From positions 62,001 through 126,000 of the forward strand of contig JAUZTG010000017.1 in NCBI GenBank assembly GCA_030734395.1: DNA of 64,000 bases, written 5' to 3'. Below, one piece after another: positions 21,994 to 33,705 of the stretch (positions within the stretch are counted from its first letter, which is position 1; each line of letters starts with the position of its first letter). Below the pieces are notes generated by a model, which was given only the letters and a program-made list of their open reading frames with translations, searched no databases and was not told where the DNA came from. The DNA comes from Sarocladium kiliense. Its lineage: Eukaryota; Ascomycota; Sordariomycetes; Hypocreales; Sarocladiaceae. Made by a program: the position numbers and the translations under genes.

Positions 21994-24900
21994 GGTAGGC
22001 GAGGAAACAAGGAAATCATGCGATGGCCGTATCGAGGCTCGGCGGACCGATAATATTGGCAGAACGACTCGAAGATGACGAGACGACAGGCTGATCGCTC
22101 CGTCTTGTACCTCCGGAGCAAGTGCTGCGACGAAGCAAGCCGTACAAGACCGACTATGCCTCTCTTCAGCTGAGGCTGCGTTCGGGTATGATGAGAAAGC
22201 GTTACTCAGCCCCCACGCCAGTTGCACATGCGCATCCCCTCTTCAATGCTGCGATGATGATCTACAGTTGTTCCAACAGCAAGGCACGCGAATCGTAACA
22301 AGAAGTGGAAATCGATCGTAAGGAGGCGACGAAGGAATCGAGAGCGGTCGAGGTGGGATGACGGGTGGAGGAGGAGGCGAGAAGAGGAGGAACGCTGCTG
22401 GAATGTGGTGGTTGTTGATGAGAGGGAGTCGAGGCCCGGCTGCGGATGGTGATGGTGATGGGGCACTGACTGATGGGGTGGGAAACGGGATGGAGACCGT
22501 TGAAACGGGACGGAGGGACTGGCCGCCAGTGGGAGGGCTGTAGGCGTAGGCAACCTCGATGCAAGGCGCGGGCACCACCCACCTGCGGCACCTGCGCCCA
22601 AGCTTACCGCCTGCCTTCAGTTAGCTTCCGGGCCTAAAGTCCAATTGCCTTCAGAGGATCCACCACCTGGCAGTCACTGGTGTCCTGGCGATCAGTTGCT
22701 ACGGGCCGTCCGTATGTCTCAGTGCACGGGCTTCATTTTATTCAGGAGAATATCAACAGAACATCTCTTTGAATCAATCAATCATCCATCCTCACCTGTT
22801 TCGAGAAGAAACCCTGAGTCAAGGGCCCGGAGCACCTGTCAGTTGAATCGAGACCCACCAATCCTGCCCTGCAGAAAGCCACTTGGCTGCAGGTCTCACC
22901 GAGTTGCTCATGGGTTGGGCAATTCAGTCTGCAGATCCCTATTCAGACCATGACAATGCGAAGATTGGCAGTACTGTAATTACTCGAGGCGAGTCGGGTC
23001 GGTGATCGAGCTTCCATAACGAGAGTCAAACTTGATCTATTGTTCGGCCACTACTCAAATCTATTGTTCCGCTCTTCATTTTCGTCATTTTGACCTATCC
23101 ATGCGTCACTCTTGATTTCAGGGATTGATGCGGTTGTCACATCGTTCATGAAAGACCACACTTCCGCAACGTATGTCCTCGTGTGTCTGGTGTCATCGGG
23201 TTGATATTTTTTCAAGGTTTAGGCTTCTCTTTGCCCAGAGAATCCTAAGTCCTATTTCACGTAGGCACTGTGGTACCATTCCCGGACATACAGCACTGCT
23301 GAGGTCATCTTGGAGCGTGAACATGCCAGGCTTGATCCTCGATTTCGCTCCAACGTATGCACCAAATGAGTATGTCAGGTAACCGCAAGAGGACATAAGC
23401 CCGGGTTGTCACCAGCCTTGCCATGCTCATCCAGAGGCTTTCGCATCGTACGCGTGCGTCAGCTCTGCTGAGGGCGAAGAGTCTGCAATGGTCGGTTGTC
23501 TCACAATAGCGATTGCAGATGTGCAACGGGCACAGTCTCTACATCACAACACTAAGGTACCTACAGATATAGCTTCCATGGGCTTGCACTCACTCGTGAG
23601 AATCGCGGGCATGAACGCCAAAGCTCAAAACATCCTGATCCGTGTTCAACAGCACCCTTGACTGTTGCTATTTCTGAAGTTAGATTACGAATCAGTCGAG
23701 GCTGGTTGGAACAGGCGCCAATGACTGACAACTCGATGCGAGTGAGGACAACATAAAAAGGATTAGTTCCCGAACCCTTGGTTGTGCGTGTTTCCTTCAA
23801 TTCATCGGGCTTTGATAGATCGAGAGGCGGGATGATAGGTATTGCCCACAGAGCCTGGGTGCTACGTGAGCTCCAGGGTGGCTTTCCATGTGACGGTGGG
23901 GGAGGGGCAACGTTAAGTCGTGATGTGTGGTGATGGCGGGGTCAACCATCGGTAGACTCTTTGAATGTCCTTCGAAGAAGACTTTATTCAAGGTGCCCGC
24001 ATTTGCTCCAATATACTGAAAGTTCTAGAACCTGCTCAGCGTTTCTGAGAAAAGATAAGAAAGCTGGTAGCTCTCGGATCGTCCATGCTCCGAGGGCTTT
24101 TTCAGTGGGCGATTTGGACCCCAGAAACTGTCAGGTGTCTCGCTTCTCGAGTCAGAGATAGATAGATCAACTGACTTGTCAGCTCAGGTCCGAACGTCTA
24201 GTTTCAAGTTTCATGCGGTTGAATCTAGCTGCAACCTATTCAATAGTCTGCACAGGGACTGCGTCAAGCGGTAGTACTGGCGGAATGACCCTTCGTTCGT
24301 CGACAACATCGGGACTCCCTCCAAGTTACATCAGCCTGAGGCTGGAGCACATAGATGGTCGTCAAAAGACTGTGGGTGGAAATATGAGAAGTTTTTGGTC
24401 ACCAACAGGCCATCCATCGACACCAGCCACAGTCTTGTCGACTCCGACCATTGCTGCGTCGGCAGCCCTCCGCGGAAACACAACCACGTTTCACCCCTGA
24501 TCATCCACATGCGCTTCAAGGTTGAGGCCCCACGGTGCTTATAAAAAGCCCCAAGTTCCAAGGGCATCATGTAGGCCCCCAAGAATAGGAAGTATTTCGG
24601 CGGGTGCAAAACCATATATTCCATCGTGCGGGACGGTGAGTAATGCACCTTTGTCAGTCAATAGGCTCAGGCTGGCCGCTACTGAACAGGTGGGCACTTA
24701 AGCGCCGGGGTCGATGCAAGCTGCGACGTATCGCGAACCAAGTGCCGGACCGGCGACGGACTACCGCTACTATCGGCACCAATAAAGGCATGACGTTTCG
24801 TCACACAAGCCTGTGATAGTCATGCGCGCGCTTTGCCGGCAAAGCCTCGCTTGCTCGGGTTCATCTCAGCCAGACACTTGCGCTGTGCTGGGTAAAGCAG

Positions 24901-27590
24901 CAGAGTTGCCCACTACCGTCCGTAACGACTCGCCATTTCTCTGTTGCACGAACTTCTTGCAACACAATGCTGAAAGACAAGCGTAGGCGAGTACGGGGAG
25001 CAGCCCTGCGCCATCGTGTGCCCTGTCCAATCCAGATCGGAGGACGACGTTCCCGCCAGGACATGAAGCCAGCTGAACCATTGGGGGCGATCATATCGCG
25101 TCAAAGGGGGCAGATGATGACCATGGTAAGCTGATTGGCGCCATCTGCCGGACCACTTAGAGGCAGCCGCATCGCTGGAATGCCGGTTAGGCCCTATAGG
25201 GTCGCCTGACCTGACTATTTGCCGTCTGAGCGAATGACAGAACCAGGCGGTCTGAGGTTGCTAGTGCTTGTTGCCCGTGAGCACGATTCTACTTGTACAA
25301 CGACGAGCAGAAATTGATAAGCTGTCGTAGATTTCCCTACGCATGCTTTCAGCCATGCCCAACGAGGACTCTTGACAGTGCCTAAGCCCGCTTTTAAAAG
25401 CCATGTTTGTCAGGGGTTTTGCGGGACATCGCCTGGCAAAGTCGCAGCGGTAGGGGACCCCTGAACGACACGCTTGGGCCCCCCTTCTATGGATGAACCC
25501 CTGTCATGGAACCCATCAGAAGCAGGAAAGAAGAGGGGGATGCCGACGTGAAGGCCCAACACGGCGGGAGTAGACGAGGAATGACAACCAAGCCTAAGCG
25601 TACTCCAAATGTCAGGCGAGCACAGTATAGTACCAAGAACAATGGGCTTTCCGCAGCATTTCAGGCCCATTATCACTCAACTGGAGCGAGATGAGCTCTC
25701 GACATCCCAGAGAAGTTGCGCATGGATGACTATCGATCCATGAACGAGAAAAAGGAGAACCCCCTGGTTCATGGTCGACTGCTCCCTGGGGAGTCCGTCA
25801 ATGAGAGCCGGCGATGGCAGCCGCAGGGACGGGAACTTAGGCTGCATCGGGATTAGAGGGCCTCAGGCTAATTTGGATCCAAGGACCCAAAGACCACGGT
25901 GAAGATGGTCAACTGGCGGAGGACAAGGGGAGGGGAGGGTAATGGAGTGAACGAGGGACGGACCGCAAGATTGAGTGCGTGGCGGCGGTTCGACTGGGGG
26001 ATGGAACTAAGGACACGGAAAGGGTCAGTTGGATCGGCGAAGAGGAGCGGCGAGAGGGTGAGGAGCAGCCAGCACTAAGATGAGAGAGAGACCGAGCGAT
26101 GCTCTCCAAAAAGATGAACATGCTGAGTGAAAGCTGAGTGAAACAATGAACCTCAACGGGCATCAACCTGCAGCGCAGCAGCTCTTCATCTCGTACCAAT
26201 CCCATGTTTCGTGTGGGAAGAAACGCCCTCGACGCAACCGTGCGTCCTCTTGCGGCATCTCATCTGCGGACTGCAGCCCCAAGCGCAAGTTAGCACTATT
26301 TCGGCCAAGCTCGAGCGTGCACAGTCCATAGAGGTGGCATGGGTGGCCGCGTGAGGTTGCATAGTGGTAGCAATTGATGGTGTGTGGCAGAAGCATTGAG
26401 GAGAGGACCGGAGGAGAGCAGGCTTGTGCTGCACCAGAGCTTCCCTCACCAGCGGGAGAGAGTTATGGCGAGAAGGGTAACTGTTGTATAGTGCCACCAG
26501 AAAAGTACGTGTCTTTAGCACTCGTAATGGGCAGTTCAGCTCACTTAACTCTCACAGACATCGCTGTAGCGCCTTGCCCCCACCAGAACCATCCCCTGCA
26601 GCACCTGTCGCCCCTTCTTCAGCCCCTCTCAACCCCCAGATCCACTGAGCTGGTGCAGTGACGGGCCACCACCACCTCCCGCTGGCATGTGCATCCACCC
26701 ACCACAGAGGCTCCTCCTCCTCCCACATTGGTACTGCACCACGCGCTGCAGGTTCTAGCCTGCACTACAGGCACGACCGCATCTTCTCCGTTCACCATCC
26801 CGTTCTCCCATCGTCGCCTCCCTGCTCCCTATGCTTTGTCCGCTTCTTTCGCATCCTTGACTCCCAACTGCCATACTCGTCCTTTTCGAAGCGTTTGTAT
26901 TCTCGCATTTCTCGACGAAACCCTTTCAACCGCGATCCTCTCTCCTCGAATCCGCCCGGTTTTTCTTTCCTCGCTCTTCTTAACCCCGCATCGTAGCGGA
27001 GGCTTCAGGAAGCCCCCTTCTGACGACCCTCGCTCGCTCGCCTTACGCCGCCGGCTTCGGCTTGCCATACACCCCGGCCCTCTTCGAACGACTACAGATT
27101 CGAGACTCTCGACTTGACGACGCTTCTCTGACAGCAACAACCTTTTCCGAGCTGGGACTGGGAAGCAATATTGTCCAAGTGACCCACGCACCGACGACAC
27201 GGTACATCGTTGCGGGCACATTTCTTGCCTTACTCGACACTGCGAGAGTTTGAAACTCATGAAGTGAGGGCTCGGAAGCATTCAAGACCTGTGCAAAGGG
27301 AGAGCCAGTGTCATCTGCGTTACTTCACGAGTTCGAGACTCGGTCGAACCCCCAAGAAATTCGAATCCTTCGTCGAGTCGCCGCCCCCATCGTTGCCGGT
27401 GCCTCAGCTTCGTCTCCCGCCGCAATACCCCAACTCGCGACGACATCTACCTACCCACGGGTTGGAGTAACTCATCGACGACCGTAAAGTTCGATTCTGA
27501 CAGCGCCATCATACCGGCGGGCCCTTGACCTCCGATCCTACTTCAACTACTCTCACGGGCGCAACCCTCCCTCGGATGGAGTAAAAGGCT
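21994..27590. other. 5.6-kb divergent intergenic region (F-box gene / CDC24)
   Basis: The left 600 bp are the probable promoter and leader of the F-box/WD40 gene. From about 26660 to 27590 the plus strand is pyrimidine-rich with several upstream ATGs, as in a long leader for CDC24. Between about 22.7 and 26.5 kb I find only short scattered open frames, with no domain and no repeats. Confidence 0.45.
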
Positions 27591-30500
27591 ATGGCACATG
27601 CTCTCTTACTGCGCACCGACTCCTCCACCGCTTTCAACCAATTCCCTAGAAACGTTGGGAGCGGGTCTCAGCCCAGCATGAGCAATGCGCCGCGAGCCAG
27701 TCAGCTCTCGGGCTCGACGGCTTTCGCCGGCTCATCGAGTTCGATAGCCTCCACAAATGTCACTCCGACCCTTCAGAATGGCGGCAACATCGTGCCCACG
27801 GGCAACATCATCAACCAGAAAGCCGATGCCTCGCGCTCCTTATATCAAATATGTGTCTCATTAAAACAGCGCTTGAGCCTGGTACCAGGCTTCGAGCCGT
27901 ATCTTCAGCAGCTCGACCCTTTGGACCCGGTCGACCCCCTCTGGAACCTCCTTCGAACGGGATACCCGCTACTCGCCATATACAACGCACTGCAGCCTGC
28001 CGAACCTATCAAAGTCGAAGACGCGACTGCTTCCGAGGCGAAAAAGCCTAAAATCGCCATCTTCAAGTTCGTACAGGCTTGCATGAAGGAGCTCAAGGTT
28101 GCATCCGCCGATTGCTTTGTCATCACAGATCTCATGGGCAATGACACCAGCGGTTTTGTCAAGGTCATCCAAGTCGTTAACCACGTCCTTGATCTTGCGG
28201 AACAGCGCGGTCTGCTTATGCAGAGTCAACCATATCCCGAAGATGAAAGCATGATCCCAGCTGTAGGGGGCACGATGAGCTACCGTGACCACATCGTAAA
28301 AGAGCTGGTTGACACAGAGCGCAAATACGTACAAGATCTCGAGAATCTTCACGATCTAAAGAAGACTTTGGAACAGAAGGGCGACGTTACTGGCGACGTG
28401 CTTCACCAGATCTTTCTCAACATCAATGCGATTCTCGACTTCCAACGCCGTTTCCTTATTCGAGTTGAGACGACCAACACTGCGGCTGTAGAGAATCAAA
28501 GATGGGGAGCGCCGTTCGTCATGTATGAAGAGGCGTTCGATATCTATCAACCCTTCATCGCCAACCAAAGGAAGGCAGCCCATGTTGCACAACAAGTATT
28601 CGACAAGATCCAGCTGTCTGCTCATCCTGTTGCCGCTGACTTCAATACACTGGATGGTTTCCTCTTGAAACCAATGCAGCGACTCGTCAAGTACCCGCTG
28701 CTGCTCAAGGTAACATGCCTCCAAGAGATTTGACCTGAATAGAGCTAACAACGGTACTCAGGATCTTGCAAAGAAGACAGATAACGAAGACATCAAGGGA
28801 GAGCTTATTGCTGGGTGCGATGCAGCCGAAAGAGTACTTCACAAAGCCAATGATGCTGTTAACCGCGATCTTTTGGACGAAGCTCTGGAGGAGCTCATCG
28901 TACGAGTAGACGATTGGAAGAACCACAAGGTTGAGCAATTTGGCAGCCTGTTGCTGCATGGCGTTTACGGAGTCGTCACCGGGAAGAGCGATCAAGAGAA
29001 GGATGTACGTGTTCTTACACACTGTCCCTGTAGCACAATACTGACCGGCTGCAGTACGAAATCTATCTGTTCGAGTCTATCCTGCTTTGCTGCAAGGAGT
29101 TGGCGCCAGGCAAGAGCAAGGACAAGAAGGACAAGACGCGATCACAGGGACCAAAAGTCAGGAACAAACATGCCAAGTTGCAGCTGAAGGGCAGGATCTT
29201 CATGACTAATGTGACCGACGTCGTGTCCCTCTCCAAACCCGGTATGTCTTTCTTTCTGAGCATTTTCGGATTTGAGGCTAATGAATTATAGGTCTGCACA
29301 GCGTTCAAATCTGGTGGAAGGGAGACCCAGGTGTGGAGAACTTCACCATCAGATTTACCAACGAAGAAGCTATGAAGAAGTGGGCGCATGGCCTTGACAT
29401 CCAAAGGAAGGAAAACGCCCCGCGTATGTCGGCGGCAAGTCCAGATGCCATTGCCCCGGACTTTGCGTGGACGCAAGCTCAGGCCGGTGGGCTCGAGAAT
29501 CCATATCTCCAGCAGCAGGAGGATGACGATGATGAGGATCACCCTCCTGGCGCAACGCCCTCACAGTTTCCTCTACCTCGGATGGGGTCAAGTTCAAATC
29601 TGAGGCAAAGATCGATGACGAGCGAGAGTAGTCAGTCCCTGGCAAGTATCGCACGGGCCCCTGCTCCCCGATTCCCTCTCCCCGCGCCCCCGCCGCCGTT
29701 GAGTCTTCAGACTCAGAGCAATGGTGCGAACTCTCCAGGTGCCCGGGCCATGGACAGCTACTTCTCCCCCATCGACCACTCTCCGGCATCTTCACGGACA
29801 AGCACGGCTAGCGGTGCATTTTCCAGCCAAGGATACAATTTTCCAAAGACTGCCACGCCCCAACCCATGTGGGACGACAACAACCGGTATACCGCACCCG
29901 CCATGCCCCGTGCCCCTTCTCGTGACGGACCTTCCCCTAACCCGCATACTATGAACGGCAGGAATCCTCGCGGTCCGTCTCTTCCCGCAATGGCATCCCG
30001 AAACTCCGACGCTCAGCAGCAAAGGAGCCGATCTTACAGCACTCCTGATATCAACGCCCAAGCTGGAAATCAGCCACGGTCACGGCAGCCTAGCCAAGGA
30101 CATATCCCTGCCGTCCCTGGTATTCCACAGCACCTGCATCCCGCCCATGACAGTGCCATCCCAAGATCAAACACAGGCTCTCCACGAAATGATCTGCCCA
30201 TCCGTGCCCAGACGCAGAGCCCGGGAGTTCAGCGGGAGCGCATGCATGGTCACTCTGGCAGCCTGGGAGGTCAAATGGGCCAATTCCCAAGCCAGCCTAT
30301 CTACTCACGGTCTAATACCCCCGGCCTGCCAGGTGGATCCCTCCGTGTCGATTCAGCGGCTGCGAACTCCAGGACCGTATCACCAGCCCTGGGCACGGCA
30401 ACTTTACCGCCACCAACAGCGAACTCATTGGCAAGCCCCGACATGCCACTTCCGACACAACTGAAGGTCCGCGTCAACTGTGACAGCGGGAACTACGTGA

Positions 30501-30757
30501 CGCTCGTTGTAGCCTTTAACATCACATATCAATCGCTCATTGATCGTATCGACGCCAAGCTCGCGCGCTTCACCGGCAGCAGCATCGGTAAGGGCATGCT
30601 CAAGCTGCGGTACCGCGACGAGGATGGCGACTTCGTCACAATTCAAAGCGATGATGACATTCAAATTGCATTTATGGAGTGGCGCGAGGGCGTGCGGAAT
30701 ATGTACTCGGGCGGCGTTGGCGAAATCGAGCTCTTCTGCGTGGGCGATACATCGTGA
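27591..30757 (+). CDS. CDC24: Rho guanine-nucleotide exchange factor Cdc24 (activator of Cdc42)
   Basis: Four exons: 27591-28709, 28762-29004, 29055-29241 and 29292-30757. The introns are 52, 50 and 50 bp, with CTAAC, CTGAC and GCTAAT branch-like sites. The spliced product is 1004 residues. In order it carries a Cdc24 calponin-homology-like region (about 83-200, SLYQICVSLKQRLSLVPGFEP), a Dbl-homology domain (about 229-430, HIVKELVDTERKYVQDLENL and GFLLKPMQRLVKYPLLLK), a pleckstrin-homology domain ending near QIWWKGDPGVENFTIRF, a Pro/Ser-rich linker, and a C-terminal PB1 domain (about 906-990) with the acidic RYRDEDGDFVTIQSDDDIQ loop. Cdc24 loads Cdc42 with GTP at sites of polarised growth, and the PB1 domain binds the Bem1 scaffold. 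The stop is at the natural end of PB1. The intron phases all restore the reading frame. Confidence 0.97.
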
Positions 30758-31742
30758 AGAGACGACGCAGGATGCATCATTGGAAGCTAGACGCAGCTTG
30801 AACATCTCTTTTTGAAGCGTATGGGGAACGGCATTTGTGCATTTGGTTGCTTTTTATGTTCTGCATGGACTCCTTACGGGTTTCTTCCGAATTCCTTCAT
30901 CCTTTCATATCACCTCACACTCCCTCGACGACATATGGAAGACTATATCATATCCTGGTGACCGAATTCTCCTACACCCTCTATGCTCTTGATCACCACC
31001 ATCACTCGAACCTCTTCTTTCTCTTTCCCTTTTGTCACCGCTGCTCGAGAAGACATGCATATAGAACGATCACATTGGCGCATGGCCGCTTGTTCTTCCT
31101 CTTTTCTCTCTTCTGGCTCACCCTGCTTTGATGGCCTGGGTTTTCTGAGTCTGCTCTTCTTTCCTTGGCAGCATATTTCTCTCTTCTACTACTTCCTCTA
31201 GCTAGGAAAGGCGATATATCTTTTTGGGTTGTTCAACTTGAGATCACGTGTGGATGTGAGAACTGTGCATGAATTGTGATCACAATGCTGTGTTCAGTTT
31301 GCATGTCGTAAGCCCCCTTGTGATTGTGACAGGATAGGGTAAGACGAAGCTTGACAGATACCCGACTCGGTGTGACATCGTTGACAGAATTCATGTCGAA
31401 GTTCGTTGGGCCTTGGACAAAGTATCATGGTATATATACAACGAGCTGTTTGACCCGTATTCGCCACTGAGTCTATGCTCTTCAGCGGCAGCTTGTACAG
31501 TAGTGGTGGTACATTTTGTAGTTTCCCAACGCCGGTAAAAATGCACATGTCTTGGGTTGTTTGAGCCCATCCTCCTGCCTCGATCCATGTTCGGGAGCCC
31601 GATTCCTCCCCCTGAGCAGTGCCGGCTCTCTGGCCACGAGTGCAGACCTGTGTCGCATATGCTGGTTGGTGGTGGCGCCTCTGTTCGAGATAGTATTCCT
31701 TCCCCTCATGACTGATTGTCGCTCCATCCCTCGGGTACCTTC
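30758..31742. other. Convergent 3' intergenic region (CDC24 / MRP10)
   Basis: This is about 1 kb between two convergent stops. The plus strand around 30960-31200 is T- and C-rich, like a fungal 3' UTR. A CACGTG palindrome lies at 31245-31250. No separate gene is supported. Confidence 0.45.
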
Positions 31743-32105
31743 TCACTTCCTCTTGCCCTGGCTGATGACATGCTTCTGCATCCGCTTCAAGTGGTAATTG
31801 ACCGTGCTTGGTGCTGGTGGTGCAGGCTTCGGGCCGTCCATGCATTGTCGGAGTTGGTTTTCGAGCGAGGCGCATCCTGCTGCGCTGTAACCTGCGGAGG
31901 CCCAGCATGCTGTACAACGGTGTAATGTTAGCAACTCCTCTTCGTGATTTCCTCTTGGATGAGTGGTGAAATGGTAGGGCGCAGACGTACCCAAGACGGT
32001 GGACATGATTGCGATGCAGGGGTTCTCGGTTTGTTGCTTCGGGGCGTGGACGCGAAGGGTTTTGAGAGGGGGAAGACGGATTGGTTTGGGGCCGGTGGCG
32101 GGCAT
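31743..32105 (-). CDS. MRP10: Mitochondrial small-subunit ribosomal protein Mrp10 (mS37)
   Basis: Exon 1 is 32105-31991 and exon 2 is 31909-31743, with an 81-bp intron (donor gtacgt, acceptor gtacag). The 93-residue product carries the twin CX9C signature of a CHCH protein: Cys30-x9-Cys40 and Cys51-x9-Cys61, with CWASAGYSAAGC and LENQLRQCMDG between and after. The intron falls just before the second Cys of the first pair, so unspliced translation would lose the motif. Mrp10 is a component of the mitochondrial ribosome small subunit, imported by the Mia40 pathway in this family. The C terminus is Pro-rich then basic (NYHLKRMQKHV), as in other fungal copies. Two GTCACGTG boxes lie upstream. Confidence 0.93.
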   Translation of the reverse strand: MPATGPKPIRLPPLKTLRVHAPKQQTENPCIAIMSTVLGTSAPYHFTTHPRGNHEEELLTLHRCTACWASAGYSAAGCASLENQLRQCMDGPKPAPPAPSTVNYHLKRMQKHVISQGKRK

Positions 32106-32413
32106 TTTGGGCGAAGTGAGTGCAGGTGCACCGTTGCGCGCGAGAGTCTTCGGTTTGCGATTCGTGGGGTTGGAAGTCAAGGCTGGATGAAGGCGCGGTT
32201 CGCGATGGCAACTTTTTTGGTGTTGTAGCGTCTAGGGAGCTCCTGGAGCTGAGCGTCACGTGGTGGAGCCGAGATACCCTGGAGCTGGTGTTGCGAGGTG
32301 GGTCACGTGCCCTGGCTATATATGAAGATGAACATAGCAGAGAGGTAGTCGATCGTCCGTATATGATCTAGGGTAAGAAACATTTCTCTTGATTCTTCAT
32401 GGCACCATATGTA
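32106..32413 (-). promoter_or_regulatory. MRP10 upstream region with twin GTCACGTG boxes
   Basis: Two GTCACGTG boxes, with CACGTG cores at 32257-32262 and 32304-32309, sit about 155 and 200 bp upstream of the MRP10 ATG on the minus strand. GTCACGTG is the kind of E-box bound by Cbf1-like bHLH factors. A TATATAT run lies at 32317-32323, further from the gene than the boxes. The region also contains the 3' flank of the next minus-strand gene. Confidence 0.55.
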
Positions 32414-33226
32414 CTATCTTTGGTATGATATGCTTTTGATGTGTAGTTGGTTATGTCGCGGGCCGTCGTCGCTCTGTGGCGCATCTGTATCCTGACGTTT
32501 CAGTTGCGGTTCGCGCTCAGGCAATAGTTTCCCCTCTAGCTTTGACCTCCCAGTATTGCCTCTTCCCGACTTCTCCTCCTGCTCGGCCAAAGTGTTCACT
32601 CTCGCTTCTGCCTCTGCCCTCTCCATCTTCACCTGCGCCATACTCTTCTTCCCTGTCTTCCTTGTCTTGTTCCTCTCTTTTGACCATCTCCTCGGAAGGA
32701 ACTGTAGGCCACGCTTTCGACGCTGGAAGTACCAGCAGGAGAGGGCGATGAGAATGGCGAGGGGAACGGCGATGGAGAAGCCGATGATGAAGTGGGTGCC
32801 GGTTTCGTCACCACCAGCGTGCCGGCCGGCCTGATTGAGACCGCCAGATTGGCGAATCTGCTTGATGATTTGGAAGATTAGCTTTATGAAGAGAATGTCT
32901 GGTTGAGAGAGGACGCACGAGGTTGCGATGTAGCTTCGGGATATACATTGATTTCTGCCAGCCACTCGTTACGGCTTATATGTGCCTCAGTTGTTGCAGT
33001 GCCTTCTGCTCTTACAACTCAATGCTTCGCTCACAGAGGACCGATACAAGTGATCATTGACCAAATAGTCCCAGTCTTCGAATGAGAGACAGTCGGTAGC
33101 CGAAACATTGCCTGGTATTAGCTTGGAGCAGCAGCGCCGCATGCCAAGACCAGTGATCTCATGCCCAAGACCGCCAACAGCGCAAGGCTGGAAAGGATCC
33201 ATCTCGCCCGGCCTTAGGCTCGACAT
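32414..33226 (-). CDS. Hypothetical single-pass membrane protein, 231 residues
   Basis: Exon 1 is 33226-33016 and exon 2 is 32898-32414, with a 117-bp intron (donor gtaaga, acceptor ctcaaccag). Neither frame works alone: exon 2 has no early ATG, and the splice joins an open 5' frame exactly in phase. The N-terminal part is Cys-containing (CAVGGLGHEITGLGMRRCC, then a Cys at about 46). A transmembrane segment (FIIGFSIAVPLAILIALSCWYF) lies near 106-127, followed by a basic stop-transfer RRKRG and a charged cytoplasmic tail with a coiled-coil-like KMERAEAEARVNTLAEQEEK. No signal peptide is obvious at the ATG chosen, so an upstream exon could be missing. The layout resembles a small cell-surface or endomembrane receptor-like protein, but I recognise no family. 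Confidence 0.6.
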
Positions 33227-33705
33227 CTGGGCGTCTTAGCCGGGATAGGCTCACGCAGCAGATGGTGGGCTGGATCAAGAGTACGCGGAATCATGGACTC
33301 AGTCTGTCATCCAGATGATTTGATATATCAGGCGGTTCATCCAGTGGTTGTGACTTACTACTGTGCTAGAAACATGCCAAGATCTTGGACGGCTGAGCGG
33401 TGATAAAGTCGGAACAAGATTAGTCTAAATACGGGCAGCCAGGACACATAGTCGTACACAAAGTCGTCAGTCATACCTAACAAAGCTCACATAGGTCTCC
33501 CACAGGGCAAAAACAGCTGTTGTACGCCCTCAAAGATAATCATGTTCATAATCTGCCACTAGGCTTCTATCATTATCTCCCGAAACCCATCACTTTTAAC
33601 CCGACGCCATCGAGAAGATCTCTATGTCTTTCAGAAATCCACAATGTTCGCCTGATAGCCCATATACACAGTTCAATCATCCATTATCCAGCCCAATTGC
33701 CCAAC
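33227..33705. other. Intergenic region between the membrane-protein gene and RTT106
   Basis: Both neighbours are on the minus strand. This holds the 3' flank of RTT106 and the promoter of the membrane-protein gene. Nothing else was recognised. Confidence 0.45.

Noticed and set aside
31294..32259. 321-codon minus-strand open frame across MRP10
   Set aside because: It begins with GTG, overlaps both exons and the intron of MRP10 in another frame, and is low in domain-like features. The twin CX9C reading is far better supported.
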